A DNA stretch of 64,000 bases, taken from the NCBI GenBank assembly GCA_964586155.1, contig CAZPHC010000025.1:30842-94841 (forward strand). The letters are read 5' to 3'. The stretch is from SXNM01 sp964586155. GTDB taxonomy: Bacteria > Myxococcota_A > UBA9042. Position numbers and translations under genes: made by a program. The notes beneath the pieces were generated by a model. It saw only the letters and a program-made list of their open reading frames with translations, was not told where the DNA came from and searched no databases. Positions 20,255 through 31,904 of this stretch are shown one piece after another; within the stretch, counting starts at the first letter, position 1; every line of letters begins with the position of its first letter.

Positions 20255-22954
20255 ATGACGCTCGCGGCTGGGTGGATGGGGAGTGCCGGTGCCCGGCGCA
20301 GCGGTGCCCGTTGGGGCGGCTCGCTCGTGATGGCGCTGCTCGTGGCGTGCGGCGAGGACGACAGCGGCGACAAGGCCGACACCAAGCCACAGGCCGACAG
20401 CGTCACCGCCGACGCGGACGATGCGACCGAGGCCGAGGACGGCGACGGCGTGGTCGAGGCGCCGGACGTGCGCTGGACCGGCAAGTGTGCCGCGGGCCCG
20501 AGCTTCTGCGACGACGGCAACCCCTGCACCGAGGATCGCTGCGATCCGCTCACGGGCTGCTACGTCGAGCCCGTCGACTGCGCCGACGACGACCCCTGCA
20601 CCCTCGACCTCTGCGACACCAAGGGCGCCGGCTGCACCCACAGCCCGAACAGCTGCGATGACGGCAACGTCTGCACCGAAGGCTCCTGCCAGGGCGCCAT
20701 CGGCTGCATCTACAGCGTCGTCGCCTGCAGCGACGGTGACGCCTGCACCTCCGACGGCTGCAGCCCGGCGACCGGCTGCCTGAACACCAAGCTCGACTGC
20801 GACGACGCGATCACCTGCACCGTCGACAGCTGCGATCCAAAGACCGGCTGCAGCCATGTGGCCCCGCCGGACGCGCTCTGCTGCGAATCGGTGGCCGACT
20901 GCGACGACAACAACGTCTGCACCAACCACGCGTGCAAGGCCGGCGTCTGCGCCAACCTGCCGGTCTACGGCTGCTGCAAGGCCGACGCCGACTGCGACGA
21001 CGGCAACCCCTGCACCCAGGATGCCTGCGCCGTCGCGGCGGGCGTCTGCAGCAACGCCTATGTGCCCGGCCCGGGCTGCTGCCAGCAGCACGTCGAATGC
21101 GACGACGGCGACCTCTGCACCCTCGATCGTTGCGCAGCGGGCCAATGCGGCCACGAGGCGCAGTGCTGCAAGGGGCCCGCCGATTGTTGGGCAGGCAAGG
21201 CCGCCGATCCGTGCGTCTCGGCGCTCTGCGTCGCCGGCGAGTGCGCGCTGCAGCTGGCCAAGGCCGACGCCGCCTGCTGCGCCGCCGATCTGGCGCAGAC
21301 CGGTTTCGAGGAGGGCGAGACCCTGGCCATCGACCTGGTCCCCGGCAAGAACGGCGTCTTCACGATCGGCGCGGGTTCGTCGTCCGATGTCCACAGCGGC
21401 AAGGCTTCGCTGCGCTACGAGGTCGTCGCCGGCGAGCAGCCCGGCGGCAAGGCCCTGGCGATGGCGATGCTGCCGACCCAGACGCTGCCTTCGGGCACCT
21501 CGCCGACGCTGACGTTCTGGGCCCGCACGGCCATCAGCGGTGGCTCCACCGCCGACGTCCTGCGCCTGCGCGCCGACACCTCGATCGGCTCGTTCTACCT
21601 CTGGCAGGCGCCCGCCTCGATGGGCTGGACCAAGGTGCAGATCTCGCTGCGTGGGTTCGCCGGCCGCGCCAGCACCCGTACGCTGCGCCTGGTGCTCGAG
21701 GGCAAGCCCGGCAGCTCGGTCTGGGCAGGCAGCAAGGCCTTCTTCGACGATCTCGCCATCGTCACCAGCTGCGCCAACGCCACCTGCAACGTCGACGCGG
21801 ACTGCGACGACGGCCTCGGCGCCACCAGCGAGGCCTGCGTGCAGGGCCTCTGCAGCTACGAGGCCGGCAAGGGCTATTGCGAGACCTCTTCGACCTGCAA
21901 CGACGGCAAGACCTGCACCATCGACACCTGCGGCGCGAACTTCGACTGCTCGCACGTCGACATCCCCGGCTGCTGCACCAAGACCGCCGAGTGCCTGGAC
22001 GCCGATCCCTGCACCACCGACGTCTGCTCTGGCACCAAGTGCAAGCACACCAAGCTGCCGGGCTCGATCTGCTGCAACGGCGTCGCGGATTGCGACGACA
22101 GCAACCCCTGCACCATCGACAGCTGCCCCGTGGTCGGCCTCGCCTGCCAGAGCACCCAGACCGATCCGACTTGCTGCGTCGCGGCCAAGGATTGCGACGA
22201 CGGCAAGCCCTGCACGCTCGAGAGCTGCGTCAAGAACGTCTGTGGGCACAAGGAGCAATGCTGCGCCGCCGACGCTGACTGCGGCGACGCCGACGAGTGC
22301 ACCAACGACGTCTGCGTCGGCGGCTTCTGCTCCTGGTCGCTGATCCAGAAGCCCGGCTGCTGTGTCCCCGACGTGCTGCAGCAGGGCTTCGAGGAAGGCA
22401 AGACCGACCCCCTGGTGCTGACGAGCCAGCTCGCGACCTCGAAGTGGCAGCTCGTCAGCGGCGCGCAGGCCAAGGCCGGCAAGGGCTCGCTCTACTACGG
22501 CAACCTGGCCAAGGGCAATTTCGACGACGGCCAGTCCAGCGGCCAGTTGACCTGGAAGGGCGTGCAGCTCGCCGCCAACGAGGCCCACGAGGTCTCGTTC
22601 TGGCTCTGGATGGACACCGAGGACGGCACGACCTACGACGCGTTCGAGGTCCTGGCCACCGTCGGCGGCAAGACGCTCAAGCTCTGGGACAAGAGCGACC
22701 CGAAGTTCACGCTGAAGACGTGGGTCGAGGTCAAGGTCGCGCTGACGGCGTTCGCCGGCAAGACGATCGACCTGACGTTCGAGTTCCGCACCACCGACAG
22801 CGTGGCGAACAGCGGGGTCGGCGTGTACCTCGACGAGCTGCGCCTGACCCGCAGCTGCGCCCAGAAGACCTGCAACACGCCGGCTGACTGCGATGACGCC
22901 GTCGCCGTGACCGCCGAGGTCTGCACCTCGGGCCTGTGCTCGTACTCCTACTGA
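20255..22954 (+). CDS. large Cys-repeat surface lipoprotein with two beta-sandwich modules
   Basis: The 899-residue exported protein has a lipobox VMALLVAC with the lipid Cys at residue 32, followed by an acidic Asp/Glu/Ala linker. About sixteen repeats of the type CDDGNPCTxDxCxxxTGC are present: nine before the first beta-sandwich, six between the two, and one at the C-terminus. The beta-sandwich modules (nt about 21290-21780 and 22370-22860) begin with QTGFEEG and QQGFEEG, resembling carbohydrate-binding or LamG-like jelly rolls. Such Cys repeats are common in myxobacterial secreted proteins; their function is unknown. ATG 20255 follows GGGAGG at 20244-20249. It is 83 bp downstream of the DUF58 gene, so it may share that operon. 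Confidence 0.85.
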   Translation: MTLAAGWMGSAGARRSGARWGGSLVMALLVACGEDDSGDKADTKPQADSVTADADDATEAEDGDGVVEAPDVRWTGKCAAGPSFCDDGNPCTEDRCDPLTGCYVEPVDCADDDPCTLDLCDTKGAGCTHSPNSCDDGNVCTEGSCQGAIGCIYSVVACSDGDACTSDGCSPATGCLNTKLDCDDAITCTVDSCDPKTGCSHVAPPDALCCESVADCDDNNVCTNHACKAGVCANLPVYGCCKADADCDDGNPCTQDACAVAAGVCSNAYVPGPGCCQQHVECDDGDLCTLDRCAAGQCGHEAQCCKGPADCWAGKAADPCVSALCVAGECALQLAKADAACCAADLAQTGFEEGETLAIDLVPGKNGVFTIGAGSSSDVHSGKASLRYEVVAGEQPGGKALAMAMLPTQTLPSGTSPTLTFWARTAISGGSTADVLRLRADTSIGSFYLWQAPASMGWTKVQISLRGFAGRASTRTLRLVLEGKPGSSVWAGSKAFFDDLAIVTSCANATCNVDADCDDGLGATSEACVQGLCSYEAGKGYCETSSTCNDGKTCTIDTCGANFDCSHVDIPGCCTKTAECLDADPCTTDVCSGTKCKHTKLPGSICCNGVADCDDSNPCTIDSCPVVGLACQSTQTDPTCCVAAKDCDDGKPCTLESCVKNVCGHKEQCCAADADCGDADECTNDVCVGGFCSWSLIQKPGCCVPDVLQQGFEEGKTDPLVLTSQLATSKWQLVSGAQAKAGKGSLYYGNLAKGNFDDGQSSGQLTWKGVQLAANEAHEVSFWLWMDTEDGTTYDAFEVLATVGGKTLKLWDKSDPKFTLKTWVEVKVALTAFAGKTIDLTFEFRTTDSVANSGVGVYLDELRLTRSCAQKTCNTPADCDDAVAVTAEVCTSGLCSYSY

Positions 22955-23107
22955 GCCGACCAAGGCGCGCTCCGGCGCCCGCAAGGGCAGCGGCGGGCCC
23001 GGGTTTGCGCGCTGCGTGGGCCGATCGCTTGACGCTCGTGCGCTCCGCCCGCCAATCTGTCACCGGCCAGGGGCGCATCCAAGCGGCTCGGCGTGGTTGA
23101 GGCATCG

Positions 23108-25869
23108 ATGCGCTACTGTCCGCAATGCGGAAAGCCGACCGAGCAGCAAGTCTGCCCCCACGACGGCACGCCCACGGTGCGGCGCGTCGCCAGCGTCCGC
23201 GGCGACCTGATGGCCGGCGAGGTCGTCGGCGGCCGCTACCGCGTCGTCGGCGTGCTCGGGCGCGGCGGCTTCGGCACCGTCTACGAGGCCGAGCACGTCA
23301 CGACCGGCCACCCCGTGGCGCTGAAGATCCTCGTCGCCAACCCGGGCCAGGAGGACGACGAGCTCGCCCGCCGCTTCTTCCAAGAGGCCGCGACCACCTC
23401 ACGCCTGTCGCATCCGAACACGGTGCGCGTCTTCGACTTCGGCCAGTCCGAGCGCGGCGACCTCTTCCTGGCGATGGAGCGCCTGGTCGGCGAGACCCTG
23501 ATGGACGTGCTCGCGCGCTGCGCCGCCGAGGGCGTCCGCATGAGCGAGGACGAGGTCGTCGAGGTTGGCGTGGCCATCCTGCGCAGCCTCGGCGAGGCGC
23601 ACGCGCACGGCCTGGTCCACCGCGACCTCAAGCCAGCGAACATCTTCCTGCACCAGGTCGCCGGCGGCGAGGGCATCGTCAAGGTCCTGGACTTCGGCAT
23701 CGTCAAGGACGTCGACGCGCACATGACCCAGGCGGGCAAGGCGCTCGGCACGCCGACGCACATGAGCCCCGAGCAGGCGATGGGCAAGGCGATCGATGGC
23801 CGCAGCGACCTCTACGCCCTCGGCGTGCTGCTCTACGAATGCCTCTCGGGGACGCTGCCGTTCTATGCCGAGAGCCCGCTCGCCATCGTCATGATGCACG
23901 TCACCGAGCCGCCGCAGCCGCTGCAAGAGCGCTGCCCGGGCGTCGTGCGGCCGTCCATCGCGCGCGTCGTCGAGCGCGCGCTTTGCAAGGATCCCGACGA
24001 GCGTTGGCCCGACGCGGCGACCATGCGCGTGGCCTTGCAGAAGGCGCTGCGCGAGCCCTGGCCGGCAGCCGTACAGGCCGCCGCCGCGCCGCCGCCGCCG
24101 CCGGCCACGCCACTCGCCTCCGCGCCCGCCGCAGCCCCCGCCCGGCCCACGCCGGTGCCACCGATCCCGGCGCCCGCCGCAGCGAACAATCCGACGCCCT
24201 CGGCGTCGATCCGCGTCCGGCTGCCACCGCGCCAGCGACCGCCCAGCACCCAGGTCGAGGTCGACTCGTCGACCGGCGAGGAGGTCACCAGCCTCGCCGT
24301 CCAGGCCATGCCGGACGACGATCCGCCGCCCGCGCGCGCGCCCGCGCCCGTCGCTGGACCCCTGCCGGCGGCGGCTGCTGGCTTGAGCGCCGCGGCCATC
24401 GCGTTGCACCAACAGCCGACGGTGCAGCTGCAGCAGGTCGCCTCGGCTGTGCCGGGCGCTCCAGCCGCGCCGGTCGCTCCGGTCGCGTCGGTCGCCGCCG
24501 TCGAGCCCGCTGTCGCTCGCCAGGCGCCGCCGCGGGTGCCGCAGCGTCCGCCGCCGCCGCCGATGCCGCTCGAGCCGCCGCCGCCGGTCGCCGCCGCCGA
24601 CGCCATGGACGACAGCGCCTTCCTGGTCGTCGGCGACGAGCCCGACGACGATCCAGCCGTCGAGGAGTCGCCGCCCGCCGCGCCGACGCAGCCAAAGCGA
24701 CCCGGTTCGCCGTTCGCGTCGTCGTCGGCGGCGCCTGCGACCGCCGCGTCGGGGCCGCCGCGCTCGCCGCTGGAGCGCGAGTTCGCCCACGTACGCGAGC
24801 GGGTCCGCGGCATGAACGCCGGCCCCTCGATCGACCGCTTCGGCGGCGGTGGCCGCAGCCCGCGGGGCCTCGCCGAGCTGGCTGCGCTCGCCAGCGGTCT
24901 CGGTTCGCGTGGCCTGGCCGACAAGATCTCCAGCGACCTGATGCGCATGACCCAGGAGCTGCAGAAGCGCCAGCAGCCCGATACGGCCGAACGGCGCGCC
25001 CAGATCGCCTCGATCTGGATCGGCGACGATCTGCGCACCGTCGCGGTCGGCACCGGTGGCGGCCAGGTGCGTCTGGTGCACCTCGACGCCATCGAGCACG
25101 CCGCCCAGACCCTGGTCGACCTCGACGGCCTCCACGTCGCCGAGCACGACGGCCCCATCGTCGGCCTGGCCGGGGTGGGCGACGGCGAGCTGCTCGCCAG
25201 CATCGGCATGGACCAGAGGCTGCTGCTCAGCTCGGTGCGAGACGGCGCCGTGCGCGGGGAGGTCGCGCTCGACGCGACGCCGACGTCGCTCTGCGTCTCG
25301 AGCGACAACCGTTTGCTGGTCGTCGGCTTTGACGACGGCGCGGCGTCCCTGTTCGAGCTGCCCGACCTTGCGCTGCGGCGGACGCTGCGTGGTCACCGCG
25401 AGGCGCTCGGCAGCGTCGCCGTCGCGGGTTCGCGGCGCTCGATGGCGACCGGCAGCGACGACGGCTGCGTCCGCACCTGGGATCCGATCGGCGGGGGCGC
25501 ACGCCTGACCCAGCGCGGCCACGGCTGCAAGATCGGCGCCGTCGCCATGAGCCGCGACGCCCGGCTGGTGGCGTCGGCCGGCTGGGACGGCCGCCTGCTC
25601 GTCTGGTCGGCCCGCACCGGGGACGTCTCGCTCGACCTGCAAGCCCACGCCGACGTCGTCGCGGGCATCGCCTGGTCGCCCGAGAACGATCTGATCGCCA
25701 CGGCGTCGGACGATCGCAGCGTGCGGGTGTGGCGGGTCGCTGACGGCCACGAGGTCGCCGAGCGCGGCCAACTCGACGCCGGCGCCAAATGGCTGCGCTG
25801 GGCTGCCGACGGCGGCAGCCTGGTCGCGGCGACCTGGTCCGGGTCGGTCTTCCGGGTTCCGGTGGCGCG

Positions 25870-25873
<4 letters not shown>
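23108..25873 (+). CDS. Ser/Thr protein kinase with N-terminal zinc ribbon and C-terminal WD40 propeller
   Basis: Eukaryotic-like kinase of about 921 residues. A CPQCGKPTEQQVCPHDG zinc ribbon opens the protein. The kinase domain (about 41-317) has LGRGGFGTVYEA, ALKIL (catalytic Lys), VHRDLKPANIF, LDFGIVKD and GTPTHMSPEQ, so it appears fully active. A roughly 300-residue Pro/Ala-rich low-complexity linker follows. A WD40 beta-propeller (about 634-921) has blades such as LLVVGFDDGAASLFELP, MATGSDDGCVRTWD and IATASDDRSVRVWR. No transmembrane helix is seen, so it is probably cytoplasmic. ATG 23108 is preferred; GTG 23093 is also in frame. The 3' end overlaps gyrB by 4 bp on the opposite strand. 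Confidence 0.92.
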
Positions 25874-28359
<2,486 letters not shown>

Positions 28360-28633
28360 GATTTCGCTCCCGACGTGGCAAGCCGTCGTCCCGGTTCGAT
28401 CCGGCGCCGTCGTGGCCCGTCGCTGCTCGTTGATCGGTGCGATCTCGCGGAGATCCGAACCGATCGAGGGCCCGGGATTGTACCATCGAACGGCAACTTC
28501 AGCAAGCGAAGCTCGCTGGCGCCCCCGCGGCCCGCCCGAACGCGGCAGACGGTGGCGCCGCCCGCCTTGTCAGCCCCGTGGTGTTGGGGCAGGTTGGGGG
28601 CTCGTGGGACGGTCGACACACGGGGGCTCGCCG

Positions 28634-29635
28634 ATGGATCGCAGGCTGCAAGAGGCTGCACGACGCTGGGAGCGGCTGTCCGCGACGGCCCGGCAGCAGC
28701 TCGCGGTCGCCGCGGACGTTCGGGATCGCGGCCTGGCGCATCGGCTGTGGAGCGAGGTCAGCGAAGCCAGCGTCGAGGTGCGCGAACGCCTCGGCACCGG
28801 CTCCTGGCGGATGCCGCAGCAAGAGCTGGATCGTCGCGTCGAGCTGCTGCTGGCCAACTCGAACCTCAACGAGTACGGCGTCGACGCGTTCGGCTTCTCG
28901 CCCGCCTACGTCAAGGGCGTCATCCCCTTCGTCGAGGCCCTGTACCGGCTCTGGTTCCGCGCCGAGGTCCACGACATCGAGCGCGTGCCCGCGAGCGGGC
29001 GTGTCTTGCTGATCTCGAACCATAGCGGCCAGTTGCCCTTCGACGGCGCCGTCATCGGCGGCAGCCTGCTGCTCGAGCGCGATCCGCCGCGGATGGTGCG
29101 CTCGATGATCGAGAAGTTTGCGAGCGGATTGCCCTTTTTTGGCACGTTCTGCATGCGCTGCGGCCAGATCACCGGCCTGCCCGAGAACTGCCGCCGCCTG
29201 CTCGAGGCCGAAGAGTCGGTGCTCGTCTTCCCCGAGGGTGCCCACGGCATCTCGAAGCCGTTCTCGAAGCGCTACCAGCTCACGCGCTTTGGCCACGGCT
29301 TCATGCGCCTGGCGCTCGAGACCCGGACCCCCATCGTGCCGATCGCCGTCGTCGGCGCCGAGGAGCAGATCATCAACGTCGGCAACTTCGAGGGCCTGGC
29401 CAAGCTGGTCGGCGCGCCGTCGATCCCGCTGCCGCCCCTGGCGCTGCTGCTCGGTCCGCTGGCGATGGCGCCGATGCCCGTGAAGTACCGGATCTACTAC
29501 GGCGAGCCGATGCACTTCGAGGGCGATCCGAACGACGACGACGCGGTCATCGCGCGCAAGGTGGCGCAGGTCCGCGAGGCGATCGACGAGATGATCCAAC
29601 GCGGCCTGCGCGAGCGCAAAGGCATCTTCATCTGA
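28634..29635 (+). CDS. lysophospholipid acyltransferase family protein (PlsC-like)
   Basis: Predicted membrane-associated acyltransferase (333 aa) transferring acyl groups to a glycerol- or lysophospholipid. An N-terminal helical region precedes the conserved blocks LLISNHSGQLPFDGAV (acyltransferase His with an extended spacing to Asp), FASGLPFFGTFCMRCGQI, VLVFPEGAHGISKPF and TPIVPIAVVGAEEQI. The HSGQLPFD form and the EGAHG block resemble the MGAT-like subgroup more than classical PlsC. ATG 28634 was chosen because upstream sequence in the frame has no protein-like character. An SDR-fold gene starts 31 bp downstream on the same strand, suggesting co-expression. Confidence 0.85.
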   Translation: MDRRLQEAARRWERLSATARQQLAVAADVRDRGLAHRLWSEVSEASVEVRERLGTGSWRMPQQELDRRVELLLANSNLNEYGVDAFGFSPAYVKGVIPFVEALYRLWFRAEVHDIERVPASGRVLLISNHSGQLPFDGAVIGGSLLLERDPPRMVRSMIEKFASGLPFFGTFCMRCGQITGLPENCRRLLEAEESVLVFPEGAHGISKPFSKRYQLTRFGHGFMRLALETRTPIVPIAVVGAEEQIINVGNFEGLAKLVGAPSIPLPPLALLLGPLAMAPMPVKYRIYYGEPMHFEGDPNDDDAVIARKVAQVREAIDEMIQRGLRERKGIFI

Positions 29636-29666
29636 GCGGCGCGCGATCGCGCGGTCGGGGGCGGGT

Positions 29667-30647
29667 GTGGCGAGACGCAAGCGCGACAATACCGTGGTCA
29701 TCACCGGCGTCTCGGGGCGGCTCGGTCAGCTGCTCGTGCGCCGGCTGCATCGCCTGGAGGGCACGGTCATCATCGGCATCGACCGGCGTCCGTTCCCGCG
29801 GCGGCCCAAGGATGTCGAGCACCACCGCGTCGACCTGCGGCGCAAGGCCACCGAGGACATCTTTCGCACGCGCAAGGTCGACGCGATCTACCACCTCGGC
29901 CTGATGCACGACCCGCGGCAGGGCGCCGGCGAGCACTTCACCTGGAACGTCGTCGGCACCCAACGCCTGTTCGAGTTCGCCCAGCGCTACCATGTGCCCA
30001 AGGTCGTGCTGATGTCCTCGGCCGACGTCTATGGGCCGCAGTCCGACAACCCCGCCTTCCTCAGCGAGGACGCGCCGTTGTTGGCGGCGCAGCGCTTTCC
30101 GCAGATCCGCGACCTGATCGCGGTCGACATGCTGGCGCAGTCGTACTTCTGGAAGATGCCGGAGCTCGAGACCGTCGTGCTGCGACCGGTCCACATCCTC
30201 GGCGCGGTGCGCAACGCGATGTCGAACTACCTGCGCATGACGCGGCCGCCGGCGCTCTTCGGCTACGACCCGATGATGCAGGTGATCCACGAAGAAGACG
30301 TCGTCAGCGCCATCGTCGCCGCCGCGCGCCCCGGCCTGCGCGGCGTGTTCAACATCGTCGGGCCGCCGGGGCTGCCGCTGCGTCGCCTGATCGAAGAGAC
30401 CGGCAAGCGGCCGATCGACCTGCCGCACCCCTTGGCGCCGGCGATCGCCCGGCAGGCCTGGGCGCTGCGGCTGCTGGACATCCCCGCCGCCGAACTCGAC
30501 TGGCTGCGCTACGCCGTGACCCTGGACGGCAGCCGCGGCGCCGCGCTGCTCGGCCTGCAGCCCCGCTACAGCGTCAAGGACGCCATCGACGCGGTCCTGC
30601 GTGCCAACGTCTTTGACGGCGAGGCCGAGGCCGTCGCCCACCCGTGA
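29667..30647 (+). CDS. extended-SDR (NAD-dependent epimerase-like) protein lacking YxxxK
   Basis: Rossmann-fold protein of 326 aa with the nucleotide motif TGVSGRLGQLL at residue 14, an acidic/Arg end of strand 2 (GIDRRPF), YHLG and the strand-4 MSSADVYGP block of NDP-sugar epimerases. The usual catalytic Tyr-x3-Lys is not at its expected place: the segment reads RDLIAVDMLAQ. It may thus be an NAD-binding protein with other or no catalysis. C-terminal substrate-domain residues VLRPVHILG, VIHEEDVVSAI and FNIVGP are retained. The start is GTG 29667. It follows the acyltransferase gene closely; a lipid- or envelope-related role is inferred from that only. Confidence 0.82.
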   Translation: MARRKRDNTVVITGVSGRLGQLLVRRLHRLEGTVIIGIDRRPFPRRPKDVEHHRVDLRRKATEDIFRTRKVDAIYHLGLMHDPRQGAGEHFTWNVVGTQRLFEFAQRYHVPKVVLMSSADVYGPQSDNPAFLSEDAPLLAAQRFPQIRDLIAVDMLAQSYFWKMPELETVVLRPVHILGAVRNAMSNYLRMTRPPALFGYDPMMQVIHEEDVVSAIVAAARPGLRGVFNIVGPPGLPLRRLIEETGKRPIDLPHPLAPAIARQAWALRLLDIPAAELDWLRYAVTLDGSRGAALLGLQPRYSVKDAIDAVLRANVFDGEAEAVAHP

Positions 30648-30653
30648 CGCACG

Positions 30654-31904
30654 CTAGCGCTGGTCCTTGGCCTGCAGCATCAGCCGCTGCGGGCTGAAGC
30701 CGCGCGCCGTCGGCAGCGGTGGCCGGTCGAAGGTGCAGAGCAGGGCACCGGCGCTGGCGTCGGCGCCGCAGGTCCAGCGACCCTCGGCCGCGGTCCGCGG
30801 CAGCGCGACGTCGACCCGTCGCCACGCGCCATCGCGCCAGCGCCAGCCCGCGATCGCGGCGTCGTGAACGCTCTGATCGTCGGCGCGGCGGCCCAGCTCC
30901 AGCAAGAGCAGCGCGCCCTCGCCGTCGTGGAGCCAAAGCGGCGTGGCGACGGCGTCGTCCAGGGCCGGAGGCGCCGCGGTCTGGCTGGGCGGCAGGTCCC
31001 GTTCCAGGGGGCGGCGGATGGCCGCCGCCTCGGCCTCGGCCGGTGTCGGCGCCAGACCGTCACGGATCAGCAGTTGGGCGGGCTCGCCGCGGGCGTCGAA
31101 GGCCACCACCGCCCGCGGAGGAGGCGTGGAGGTGGGCGCGGTGCGGAAGCGCTCCGGCTGCGGCAGCGGGCCATGGTCCTCGACGCCCGCCGTCGCCTCG
31201 GGCGTGGCGTCGAGGTCGACGCTGGCGACGTAGCTGCCCTCGACCAGCTGGGTGCGGATCGGCTGTTTGCGCAGCATCGCGGGCCGCACGGGCCACCGGG
31301 TGGCGAGGAGCTGTGTCTCGAGCCCGGCTGCGGCCTGGGCCCGGCCGAGGCCATCGGTGCGCACGATCAGCCGGCGCCAACGGCTCCGCGCCGGCCCCGG
31401 AGCCTGGGCGCGGCAGCGCAGGTCGAGGCCGATCAGGTGGATACCGTCCGCGCTGCGCGCCAGCACCCGGGCGTCCAGGTCCGCCGTCTCGGCCGGTGCG
31501 CAGGCCAGGCCGGACCAGGTCGTCGATGCCGCCACGGCGCTCGCCGGCCCGTCGAGCGCGAGCAGCCGAGGTGCCAGGTGCGAAAGCGGGTGGCTCGCCA
31601 ACCTGGCCTTGGGCGGCAATTGCCAGGCGATCGTCAGCTGCCGCGTCCAGGTGAGCATCCAACTCGGAGCCACCGCGCCGCCACGCAGCTGCTCGGGCAC
31701 CTGCAATTCGTCGCCGATCAGGAACGCGACGCTGATCGCGGCGAACGGATCGACCAACGCGCTGACCTGACGCTCGCGGTGTTCGACCACGACCGTCGCC
31801 GGGGGCGCCGCGCTGGCGCGCTGGCCGACAAGGGCCGTCAGGGCCATCGAGGCCGCGCAGACCAAGCGTGCGACGCGCCGGCCGCGTCGGCTCGGGCCGT
31901 TCAC
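30654..31904 (-). CDS. exported protein of unknown function, co-translated with PAD-family gene 1
   Basis: Not recognised. The 416-residue product has a Tat-like or Sec signal peptide (RRGRRVARLVCAASMALTALVGQRASA, residues about 6-32, quoted in part) and no later transmembrane helix. The mature part is rich in beta-type segments, with Pro/Ala-rich stretches around residue 225. One Cys pair (TCGADASAGALLC) lies near the C-terminus. The GTG start at 31904 overlaps the stop of the upstream deiminase-family gene (GTGA), which argues for translational coupling and a shared role at the cell envelope. Its stop is only 6 bp from the end of the convergent SDR gene. Confidence 0.72.
   Translation of the reverse strand: MNGPSRRGRRVARLVCAASMALTALVGQRASAAPPATVVVEHRERQVSALVDPFAAISVAFLIGDELQVPEQLRGGAVAPSWMLTWTRQLTIAWQLPPKARLASHPLSHLAPRLLALDGPASAVAASTTWSGLACAPAETADLDARVLARSADGIHLIGLDLRCRAQAPGPARSRWRRLIVRTDGLGRAQAAAGLETQLLATRWPVRPAMLRKQPIRTQLVEGSYVASVDLDATPEATAGVEDHGPLPQPERFRTAPTSTPPPRAVVAFDARGEPAQLLIRDGLAPTPAEAEAAAIRRPLERDLPPSQTAAPPALDDAVATPLWLHDGEGALLLLELGRRADDQSVHDAAIAGWRWRDGAWRRVDVALPRTAAEGRWTCGADASAGALLCTFDRPPLPTARGFSPQRLMLQAKDQR

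Noticed and set aside
19913..22984. Minus-strand open frame of about 1000 codons opposite the Cys-repeat lipoprotein
   Set aside because: The repetitive Ala/Val/Gly text mirrors the plus-strand repeats; no independent start or family is visible.
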